From NCBI GenBank assembly GCA_021324035.1, contig JAJPJU010000308.1:1-6591 (forward strand): a stretch of DNA of 6,591 nucleotides. The letters are read 5' to 3'. Source of the stretch: Spartobacteria bacterium (GTDB lineage Bacteria > Verrucomicrobiota > Verrucomicrobiia > Chthoniobacterales > UBA10450). Under the pieces are notes generated by a model. It had not been told where the DNA came from and made no database searches. It saw only the letters and a list, made by a program, of their open reading frames with translations. The position numbers were made by a program, and so were the translations under genes. Shown one piece after another: positions 1 through 5,613 of the stretch (position 1 is the stretch's first letter; the number at the start of each line of letters is the position of its first letter).

Positions 1-867
1 CGGCTCTAATTGGTCGACATCTTCAACCGCCTCGCGCACTTGCGCGCCCATTCGAACCAGCACCCCGAGCAGCGCGGTGCGGGTGTCATTCAATCCGATA
101 TTGCGAACCAAGAGATGTCCTCCCGGTTGGGCGGCCGCGGCGACGAGCCAAAACGCAGCTGACGAAATGTCGCCCGGGATGCCGAAGTCGCGCGACTCAG
201 GGACCTGATCGCCGAAAACGCTGATCGTGTCGTCGTCGCCCTTGAGGGTGCGAATCAGAAAGTAATTAAACATCAGCTCCGTGTGATTGCGGCTCGCGAA
301 TGTCTCATCGACGGTTGTTTTTCCTTTGGCAAAAAGGCCGGCCAGAAGAATTGCGCTTTTCACCTGAGCGCTGGCAATGGGTGATCGGTAATGAATTCCC
401 CGCAACGATCCGCCTCGAATCCGTAGTGGCGGCGTTTGTTCCGGGCCTTCCGCAACAATGTCTGCGCCCATTTTGCGCAGCGGTTCTATCACGCGATCCA
501 TCGGGCGCTGAGTCAGAGCTGCGTTCCCGACGAGTCGGGTTTCAAAAGTCTGCCCGGAGAGCAGACCAGCCAGAAGCCGCATCGTGGTCGCCGATCCGCC
601 GCAATCGATTTCCTGCGCGGGCGGGGTGAGCACGCGCTTTTTCCCATGAACGACCAGGACGTCGGGCTCGGGTTGCTCAATTTGAATTCCGAGTGCGCGC
701 AAGGCGTTGACCGTACGCATGCAATCGTCACTCGGAAGGAATCCGCGCAAGGTGCAGACTCCGTTTGAAAGCGCGGCAATTATCGCCGCCCGATGGGAAA
801 TACTTTTGTCCCCGGGGACGGTGATTTCGGCCTCAATTCGAGGCGCTCGTTTTACACGTAGCTCCAT
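1..867 (-). CDS. aroA: 3-phosphoshikimate 1-carboxyvinyltransferase (EPSP synthase), 3' part missing
   Basis: This enzyme joins shikimate-3-phosphate and phosphoenolpyruvate to give EPSP, the sixth step of the cytoplasmic shikimate pathway to chorismate and aromatic amino acids. I translated the reverse strand from the ATG at 867-865. The 289 visible residues stay open to the edge; the family is about 430 residues, so roughly a third is missing. Visible motifs are VPGDKSISHR (residues 17-26, with K21, S22 and R26 in the substrate site), DCGGSATTMRLL (88-99), QRPMDRV (120-126), SPIASAQVKSAILLAGL (162-178), PGDISSAAF (231-239) and GLNDTRTALL (258-267). The acidic catalytic residues of the C-terminal part lie outside the window. 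Oddities: the usual GNSGT reads GGSAT, giving Ala93 where E. coli has Gly96 and Gly91 where Asn is normal; the usual SRDHTER reads SRNHTEL (192-198). The gene follows the lipoprotein gene by 18 bp on the same strand, so the two probably share a transcript. The identification is firm. Confidence 0.96.
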   Translation of the reverse strand, partial: MELRVKRAPRIEAEITVPGDKSISHRAAIIAALSNGVCTLRGFLPSDDCMRTVNALRALGIQIEQPEPDVLVVHGKKRVLTPPAQEIDCGGSATTMRLLAGLLSGQTFETRLVGNAALTQRPMDRVIEPLRKMGADIVAEGPEQTPPLRIRGGSLRGIHYRSPIASAQVKSAILLAGLFAKGKTTVDETFASRNHTELMFNYFLIRTLKGDDDTISVFGDQVPESRDFGIPGDISSAAFWLVAAAAQPGGHLLVRNIGLNDTRTALLGVLVRMGAQVREAVEDVDQLEP

Positions 868-885
868 GGAACCCCAAATTCGACG

Positions 886-1275
886 TTAAGGAACGAGGAA
901 TATCTTGTTCGTGAAGGGATCTTTGACTTCCGTTCCGGGCGGAAAACCGCGCACATCAACGAGACCCTGATCAGCCGCGTAGGGGCTTTTCACGAATCCT
1001 GGTTTGCCCGGCACCGGCGTGCCGTAGGGATAGTCTCCCTTTGCGGCCTTGGTGGGCGCCGCCGGGGCGGGAGGTGCAGGTGCGGCTGGGGCATTGGCCT
1101 CAGCGTTTTCTGGAGGCGGTGCATTCGGATTAAATGGTTGCTGCGTCGGCGGATTCTCGGCGGTAGTTTCAGGCGCGGGATATTTGGCTGCCTGGCGGCG
1201 GGCGGGCGGCTCATCCTCCGTGCAAGCCGATAGAGAGAACCCGATGAGAGACGCGAGCAAGAGCCAAAATTTCAT
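886..1275 (-). CDS. Small proline/alanine-rich predicted lipoprotein, function unknown
   Basis: The 129-residue product starts with a lipoprotein signal peptide: a short basic start (MKFW), a hydrophobic core and the lipobox LSAC with Cys18, so it is probably exported and lipid-anchored. Residues 23-77 are a low-complexity Pro/Ala/Asn linker without likely fold. The last 50 residues form the only ordered-looking part, with YGTPVPGKPGFVKSPY (84-99) and GFPPGTEVKDPFTNKIFLVP (110-129). I associate this ending with small verrucomicrobial proteins, from memory and not from a search. No enzyme motif is visible. It lies directly upstream of aroA (18-bp gap) and probably is the first gene of that transcript, although a link to aromatic synthesis is not implied by the sequence. 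The ATG is chosen because the signal peptide begins right there; no clear Shine-Dalgarno precedes it. High Pro/Ala content creates long open frames on the opposite strand, which are not genes. Confidence 0.85.
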   Translation of the reverse strand: MKFWLLLASLIGFSLSACTEDEPPARRQAAKYPAPETTAENPPTQQPFNPNAPPPENAEANAPAAPAPPAPAAPTKAAKGDYPYGTPVPGKPGFVKSPYAADQGLVDVRGFPPGTEVKDPFTNKIFLVP

Positions 1276-1386
1276 AATTTTGTTGGACGGAGTTTACACC
1301 GCTTCTATTTCAATGCCAGTGCGCCCGGAATCGCAACTCATTTTCCAAAAGCCAATTGCCGGGCGATTTCCGATCCTGTTGGAGTC
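1276..1386. promoter_or_regulatory. Divergent intergenic region between the lipoprotein-aroA pair and the phosphatase gene
   Basis: These 111 bp separate two genes that point away from each other, so promoters for both must lie here or inside the genes. I could not find a convincing sigma-70 pair with normal spacing on either strand. The only purine-rich element near the rightward start is GGAG at 1381-1384, just 2 bases before the ATG and so too close for a normal ribosome binding site. The assignment as a regulatory region rests on gene orientation alone. Confidence 0.4.
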
Positions 1387-2538
1387 ATGGAGTCCTCCCG
1401 GCAAATCTTGATTGTCGACGACGACGACTCGAGCCGGGCTTTGCTGACCCGGATGTTATCCTCGGCCGGATATAAGTGCCGCGAAACCGATAACGCAGCC
1501 GACGCATTAAAGTTGGTCCGCGAGCAGAAGCCGGAGGTTTTGCTGCTCGATTTCAGAATGCCGGAGATGGACGGCACCGACGTCCTCAAACAGCTGCGCT
1601 CCGATCCCAATCCGGACATCGCGCAGCTCCCGGTGATCATGTTGACCGGACACGGCGAAAGCGAAGTTCAATGCCTCCAGGCCGGCGCCGATGATTTTGT
1701 GATCAAGCCGATCGAGATCGAGGTGTTACGCGCGCGAATCGAAGCGCAGTTACGGGTCCATTCGTTACGGCTCCAGCTGCAGCAGCAAAACAAGGTTCTT
1801 GAAGAGTGGCGCCGAAATCATGAGCGCGATCTGGCTGCAGCTAGGGCAACCCAACAATCGCTGATTCCACCGAAAAAACCGCAAATCCTCGGGTGGGAAA
1901 TCGCAACCTGGTATCGCCCCGTGATCGAAGTCGGCGGCGATATTTATGGCTGGCTGCCAATCACGAAAGAGCGGTGGTTGTTCTGGATTGCGGACGCGAC
2001 CGGGCACGGCGCATCGGCTGCCTTGTTAACAACTTTGGCGAAACTTCTGTTTCATCACGGCCACGAACAGCACGATGAACCGGCCGCAATCATGGACGCG
2101 GTGAACAACGATCTGCGCGGAATTTTTGCGGGCCGCTCGTTCATGAGCGCGATGTGCATAGCGCTGGATCCCCAAACCGGAAAAGCCAGCGTGGTTGGCG
2201 CCGGCCATCCTCCGCTGCTGGTAACGCGATTCGGCCGTGGAACCGAAGCAATCCCCTCGTCCGCTCCGCCCCTCGGACTGATGGAGCAATCGCAATTCGC
2301 CGCAACCGATCTCGAATTAAATCCGGGTGACGCATTCACGCTTTACACTGACGGATTATTCGGAACAGCGATGACCGGCCGGTTACGTTCGACGCCAACC
2401 CAACTGGCCGGGATGATTAATCCGTTTGCGGCAAGTGCGGACGCGTTATTGCAATTGATGTTGAAAACCGCCGGTCGTGATTCGGACGATTCACAGACAG
2501 ACGATGTTACCGCCGTCGTTGTTCGACGGTCGAATTAG
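1387..2538 (+). CDS. Response regulator with PP2C/SpoIIE-type serine phosphatase output (REC-coil-PP2C)
   Basis: The 383-residue cytoplasmic protein has a receiver domain at about 5-120: acidic D11-D14, phospho-acceptor D55 in LLLDFRMPEMDG, T87 and K107 in IKP. A helical, probably coiled-coil linker covers about 121-158 (LRLQLQQQNKVLEEW...). A PPM/SpoIIE (RsbU-like) phosphatase domain fills about 160-380, with the metal-binding signatures GGDIYGW (D185), ADATGHG (D203), GAGHPP (271-276), YTDG (D322) and TDDVTAVVV (D372, D373). All expected acidic residues are present, so it should be active. Proteins of this design dephosphorylate an anti-sigma-factor antagonist, with receiver phosphorylation as switch; no antagonist or anti-sigma gene is visible in this window, so the substrate is unknown. 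The Glu that often follows TDG in RsbU-like enzymes is replaced (TDGLFG). The ATG at 1387 is the only start that keeps the first strand of the receiver intact. The hybrid kinase further right is one possible phosphodonor, by inference. Confidence 0.93.
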   Translation: MESSRQILIVDDDDSSRALLTRMLSSAGYKCRETDNAADALKLVREQKPEVLLLDFRMPEMDGTDVLKQLRSDPNPDIAQLPVIMLTGHGESEVQCLQAGADDFVIKPIEIEVLRARIEAQLRVHSLRLQLQQQNKVLEEWRRNHERDLAAARATQQSLIPPKKPQILGWEIATWYRPVIEVGGDIYGWLPITKERWLFWIADATGHGASAALLTTLAKLLFHHGHEQHDEPAAIMDAVNNDLRGIFAGRSFMSAMCIALDPQTGKASVVGAGHPPLLVTRFGRGTEAIPSSAPPLGLMEQSQFAATDLELNPGDAFTLYTDGLFGTAMTGRLRSTPTQLAGMINPFAASADALLQLMLKTAGRDSDDSQTDDVTAVVVRRSN

Positions 2539-2540
2539 CA

Positions 2541-2610
2541 ACTGAAAAAAAGATTTTGTTACGCCAAAATAATTATTGCCCTGCAGAGGGTGAGGCAGTA
2601 ATCACCGTGT
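2541..2610 (+). promoter_or_regulatory. AT-rich leader before the SWIB gene, with a small inverted repeat
   Basis: The spacer after the phosphatase stop is markedly A/T-rich between 2541 and 2577 (runs of A and T, then AATAATTATT) in otherwise GC-rich DNA, as expected of a promoter or upstream element, but I see no -35/-10 pair with proper spacing. It is followed by CCCT-GCAG-AGGG at 2579-2590, a 4-bp stem that is weak alone. The purine stretch GAGG at 2592-2595 is 15 bases before the SWIB start, too far for a standard ribosome binding site. The SWIB gene may therefore have its own promoter here. Confidence 0.3.
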
Positions 2611-2889
2611 ATGCCGAAAACCAAGACACCTTCAAAACGCAAGCCCAATCCCGCCTTCATGAGACCGGTCCAGCCGGATGACAAGCTCGCTGCTGTCGTC
2701 GGTTCCACACCGCTGCCCCGTTCCGAACTGACCAAGAAGCTTTGGAACTACATCAAGAAGCACGGCCTTCAGGACAAGACCAAGAAGACTCAAATCAACG
2801 CTGACGATTCGCTCCGAGCGGTTTTCAATGGCAAGAGTCAGGTGAGCATGTTCGAGATGACCAAGCTCGTCTCGGGCCATATCAAGTAG
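2611..2889 (+). CDS. Stand-alone SWIB (SWI/SNF complex B / MDM2-like) domain protein
   Basis: The 92-residue basic protein has a short lysine/proline-rich head (1-18, MPKTKTPSKRKPNP...) followed by one complete SWIB domain at about 19-91. Diagnostic stretches are KLAAVVGSTPLPRSEL (25-40), TKKLWNYIKKHGLQD, INADDSLRAVF and SMFEMTKLVSGHI. In eukaryotes this fold belongs to the BAF60/SWP73 subunits of chromatin remodellers and to MDM2; in bacteria it is known mainly from Chlamydiae and relatives, alone or fused to topoisomerase I, and a role in DNA condensation or chromatin-like organisation has been suggested. With its basic tail this protein could bind nucleic acid or a DNA-bound partner, but that is inference. 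There is no signal peptide, so it should be cytoplasmic. It sits between a signalling phosphatase and a secreted thioredoxin-like protein, which offers no functional clue. The domain call is secure; the cellular role is not. Confidence 0.93.
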   Translation: MPKTKTPSKRKPNPAFMRPVQPDDKLAAVVGSTPLPRSELTKKLWNYIKKHGLQDKTKKTQINADDSLRAVFNGKSQVSMFEMTKLVSGHIK

Positions 2890-2907
2890 GCCGAGATTTG
2901 CAGTCTA

Positions 2908-2927
2908 GCCAGCGCGTGAGCGTTGGC
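2908..2927 (+). terminator. Hairpin with GTGA loop downstream of the SWIB gene
   Basis: GCCAGCGC-GTGA-GCGTTGGC forms an 8-bp stem with one G-T (G-U in RNA) pair and a GNRA-type four-base loop, 19 bases after the SWIB stop codon. No T-run follows, so it is not a standard intrinsic terminator; it might stabilise the 3' end of the SWIB mRNA or be part of a factor-dependent terminator. Confidence 0.4.
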
Positions 2928-2987
2928 CGAGTAGAGTGCGAACCCCGACTTTGGGGCTGCGCGGATGGTCTGTGTGCATACTTGCGC

Positions 2988-3004
2988 AGCTAACCCGGTT
3001 GGCT
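2988..3004 (+). promoter_or_regulatory. Inverted repeat shortly before the thioredoxin-like gene
   Basis: AGCTAACCCGGTTGGCT can fold into a stem of six to seven pairs (one G-T) around a short C/G loop. It ends 11 bases before the GTG start at 3016, so it would lie in the 5' leader of the mRNA and could affect ribosome access, or be an operator-like site in DNA. It is short and may be chance. Confidence 0.25.
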
Positions 3005-3015
3005 GAGATTTCTGC

Positions 3016-3477
3016 GTGAAAAAACTGGCTATCACGGTTCTGGTCGCGCTTGGACTATTCTGCGTTGGGTCGACCCACGCTGATTCGGCGTGGATTAACG
3101 ATTACAAAAAGGCGCAGGAAGAAGCCAAAACCACCAACAAGCCGGTCCTTCTGAATTTCACCGGGTCCGACTGGTGCGGTTACTGCATCATGCTGGACCG
3201 CGCCATTCTCTCCAAACCTGAGTTCAAGGATTATGCCAGTAAGAACCTTGTCCTGATGGAAGTTGATTTTCCAAATCGGGGAGGCGCTCGTTGGAAGGCA
3301 CAAAGTATCGACGTAAAGAAACAAAACGCCGAACTGGCCGAGAAATACGACGTGATGGGATTCCCGACCCTTGTGATCCTGAGTCCGGAGGGCAAAATGC
3401 TCTGGCGTTTCGAAGGCTACTATTCGGCCGGAGTTTCCGCGTTTCTCGCGGAACTGGATAAAGCCCGTAAAGGTTAA
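3016..3477 (+). CDS. Secreted thioredoxin-fold protein with WCGYC active site
   Basis: The 153-residue product begins with a Sec signal peptide (basic MKK, hydrophobic core to about residue 18, likely cut after THA at 20-22), so the mature 131-residue protein acts in the periplasm. Lipidation is unlikely: Cys16 is preceded by Phe, unlike a lipobox. The mature part is a thioredoxin-like domain of the Thioredoxin_7/DUF255-like type: NFTGSDWCGYC (47-57) with redox pair C54/C57, a central strand LVLMEVDF (78-85), and the cis-proline loop GFPT with P117. C54, C57 and P117 are all present, so it should do thiol-disulfide exchange, as a reductase or isomerase of exported proteins; substrate unknown. 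The GTG start is chosen because the signal peptide starts there. There is no cytochrome-biogenesis or DsbD-like partner nearby. It ends 20 bp from the convergent kinase gene. Confidence 0.92.
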   Translation: MKKLAITVLVALGLFCVGSTHADSAWINDYKKAQEEAKTTNKPVLLNFTGSDWCGYCIMLDRAILSKPEFKDYASKNLVLMEVDFPNRGGARWKAQSIDVKKQNAELAEKYDVMGFPTLVILSPEGKMLWRFEGYYSAGVSAFLAELDKARKG

Positions 3478-3497
3478 TCGTCGCTGCGACCGGCGGG

Positions 3498-5387
3498 CTA
3501 GGTTTCTTTCATTTCGATCACGCGCTGCATGACGTTCGCCAACTCGTGGCGAGTAAACGGTTTGGGAAGCGCAGCCTGAAAGCCATAGGCCAGGAATTCC
3601 GCCAACGCTGCTTCATCGGAATAGCCGCTGCAAATGATGGCGGTAACATCTGGATCAAGATTTCGAAGGCGCTCAATCGTCGCCACGCCGCCCATGCCGC
3701 CACGAATTGTCGCGTCCAGGATCACCGCATGAAAATTCTCGCCGCGGCGCATTGCCTGTTGATAAGTCCGCAATGCTTCCGCGCCATCCGGGACTGCAGT
3801 CACATCGTAGCCAAGAGTTGAAAGAAGCTCCGCAGTTAAATCGCGAATGGCTTCCTCGTCGTCCATGATCAGGATGCGTTGATGATTAAAATTGAAGACT
3901 TCGTTCGCAAGCGTTGGCTCCGGCACTGACAACTCGGCATCGGTAGCAGGCAGATAAAACGCAAACGTCGATCCGGTTGACGACGTAGTTTCCAACAGCA
4001 GCACGCCGCCGTGCTTTTTGATCACCGAATAGCCAATCGATAACCCGAGTCCGCTGGCGGACGGTTTGGTCGTGAAATAGGGATCGAAGATTCGCGCCAT
4101 CGATCGCGCGTCGATGCCGGTTCCATTATCGCTGACCTGAACTTTGATATACCGGCCCGCCTCCAGCGAAACCACCGACTCCTCGACCACGTCCACATTG
4201 CGCGCCGAAATATTCACTGTTCCGCCGTTCGGCATTGCTTCCCGCGCATTGATGATCAACGCGTTGACGACTTGTTCGATTTGCCCGGGGTCCACTGCCG
4301 CCTTCCAGAGATCCAGCGGAACATCCAACTCCGCCCAAAGGTTCGATCCGTGCAGCGAAAATTCGGCCGCCCGCTCAACCAGGTCACGCATTGAAACGAC
4401 GCGCTTCAGGGGGGCGCCGCCCTTGGAAAAGGTCAGCAGCTGATTCGAAAGCTGGGCGGCGTGCTGAGCCGCCCGCGCAGCCTTGGACAACGACGAAAGC
4501 AAACTCGTCGCATTCGGCGGAGCCTCAATCTGGGCGAGGCCGATGTTGCCGGAAATCACAGTTAAAATATTATTCAAGTCATGGGCAATCCCGCCGGCGA
4601 GAGTACCGAGCGATTCCAATTTACTGGTCGTGAGCGTTTCTTCCTCGGTTCGCTTTCGATCAGTCACGTCGCGCAAAAATACTGAAACGCCGCCGCCACT
4701 CGGATAAGCCAGCAATTCAAACCAAACCCGGCCGTTCGCGTCACTTGCCTCGAATTCGACCGCAACCTGCTCGGACATTGCCCGTCGATAATTCCTTTCG
4801 AAAGTGTCTCGCTTGAATTGGGGAAATTCCATCCAAACGTCTTTGCCGATCAAATCTTCTCGATGGCGCTCGAGCAATCTTTCCGCCTGACGATTTACGA
4901 AGGTGAACTTCCAGTCGCGATCCACCGCGAAAAAACCGTCACTCGTCTTTTCGAGAATGTCGGTCATTTTGCGGACGGTCTCCTGCAATTCGGTGCGCGC
5001 TTGAACGCGCTCCATCAATGAGCGAATCCGCCGCTCCGCCACCGAAAGCCGAACGTTTAATCGGTCCGGATCGAGCGGCTTGGTCAAATAATCGTTGGCC
5101 CCGGCCTCGAGCGCTTGTTCCAGATCGGCCGGCTCGTCCCGGGCAGTGACCAGGAGAATGAAAAATTCGTCGCCCTGCTCCTGAGCACGCAAATCCCGGC
5201 AAAGATCTATGCCGCTCTTCCCTGGCAGCATCCAATCAAGGATCAAAAATGGAAACCGCTGCTTACTCAGTTCGACTTCCGCTTCTTCAGCGCTCCCTAC
5301 CGCCACGACTTCGTGGCCGCGTCTTTCGATAAGTTTCTGCAAAGACCTCCGGCTTTCGGCGTGGTCCTCAACGAGGAGTATTTTCAT
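3498..5387 (-). CDS. Hybrid sensor histidine kinase, REC-PAS-HisKA-HATPase-REC
   Basis: The 629-residue protein has no membrane segment or signal peptide and should be a cytoplasmic kinase controlled by an upstream phosphorelay. Domains in order: receiver 1 (1-120; D8, phospho-acceptor D51 in LILDWMLPG, T81, K103); a helix linker (about 120-140); PAS (about 142-240, from ILEKTSDGFFAVD to VFLRDVTDR); HisKA with phospho-His H269 in GGIAHDLNN; HATPase with N-box N380 (INAREAM), DNGTGID (420-426), FDPYFTTK (434-441) and GLGL (446-449); receiver 2 (about 504-625; D509/D510, phospho-acceptor D558 in ILDATIRGGMGG, K609 in PKPF). All key catalytic residues are present. There is no HPt or DNA-binding domain, so output goes to a separate protein. 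The frame stays open upstream to 5495, but I chose the ATG at 5387-5385: it begins the first receiver strand directly (MKILLVED) and has a GGGGA element about 10 bases upstream. The 36 extra upstream residues match nothing I recognise. Confidence 0.93.
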   Translation of the reverse strand: MKILLVEDHAESRRSLQKLIERRGHEVVAVGSAEEAEVELSKQRFPFLILDWMLPGKSGIDLCRDLRAQEQGDEFFILLVTARDEPADLEQALEAGANDYLTKPLDPDRLNVRLSVAERRIRSLMERVQARTELQETVRKMTDILEKTSDGFFAVDRDWKFTFVNRQAERLLERHREDLIGKDVWMEFPQFKRDTFERNYRRAMSEQVAVEFEASDANGRVWFELLAYPSGGGVSVFLRDVTDRKRTEEETLTTSKLESLGTLAGGIAHDLNNILTVISGNIGLAQIEAPPNATSLLSSLSKAARAAQHAAQLSNQLLTFSKGGAPLKRVVSMRDLVERAAEFSLHGSNLWAELDVPLDLWKAAVDPGQIEQVVNALIINAREAMPNGGTVNISARNVDVVEESVVSLEAGRYIKVQVSDNGTGIDARSMARIFDPYFTTKPSASGLGLSIGYSVIKKHGGVLLLETTSSTGSTFAFYLPATDAELSVPEPTLANEVFNFNHQRILIMDDEEAIRDLTAELLSTLGYDVTAVPDGAEALRTYQQAMRRGENFHAVILDATIRGGMGGVATIERLRNLDPDVTAIICSGYSDEAALAEFLAYGFQAALPKPFTRHELANVMQRVIEMKET

Positions 5388-5613
5388 CGTGGCAGTTCCC
5401 CAAAAATCCCTTTCGACGTTGTCAGGCGAGACAAAGCGTCGACTCAAATCTTTTAAGCAGGATAGCTGCCATTGAAAGACCCTGATAAGTGACAATCTCG
5501 AAATCCGATTTTTTCTTAGTCAGCGTCGATACATCGCCGATCGAACCTGCGATTGTTGCGTAACCTGCGCGCTCTGCTAGATACTGCGAAGTTTCCGTAA
5601 GCCGCAAATTACA
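5388..5613. promoter_or_regulatory. Divergent intergenic region between the hybrid kinase and the deacetylase
   Basis: This 226-bp spacer must hold the control regions of two outward-pointing genes. On the leftward strand a GGGGA element lies about 10 bases before the kinase ATG, a plausible ribosome binding site. A T-run occurs at about 5510-5515. Short frames cross this stretch on the minus strand, but they start at weak codons and resemble no family I know. I see no tRNA or strong hairpin. Confidence 0.45.
5556..5583 (+). promoter_or_regulatory. Possible sigma-70-like promoter for the deacetylase gene
   Basis: TTGCGT (5556-5561) and TAGATA (5578-5583) are separated by 16 bases, close to the housekeeping consensus and spacing. 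Transcription would begin near 5590 and leave a leader of about 24 bases before the ATG at 5614. The leader has no clear Shine-Dalgarno. Such matches arise by chance often, so this is tentative. Confidence 0.3.

Noticed and set aside
300..889. Three rightward open frames of 60-110 codons opposite aroA.
   Set aside because: The leftward frame matches EPSP synthase motifs along its whole length; the others have Arg/Ser-rich compositions typical of antisense shadows.
1049..1411. A Gly/Ala-rich rightward open frame opposite the lipoprotein gene.
   Set aside because: It is the mirror of the Pro/Ala-rich linker on the other strand; the lipoprotein frame has a clean lipobox and an ordered tail, so this frame is a shadow.
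3478..3497. Inverted repeat GTCGCTGCGAC (3480-3490) in the gap between the convergent genes, considered as a two-way terminator.
   Set aside because: The single-base centre leaves at most a 3-4 bp stem in RNA, and there is no T-run on the rightward strand right after it.
5388..5495. A 36-residue upstream extension of the hybrid kinase.
   Set aside because: The receiver domain begins exactly at the internal ATG (5387), which has a GGGGA element at suitable distance; the extension carries no recognisable motif.
5422..5607. A leftward 61-codon open frame in the spacer upstream of the kinase, with a fairly protein-like composition.
   Set aside because: It would start at TTG without a ribosome binding site, overlaps the likely promoter area of two divergent genes, and resembles no family I recognise.
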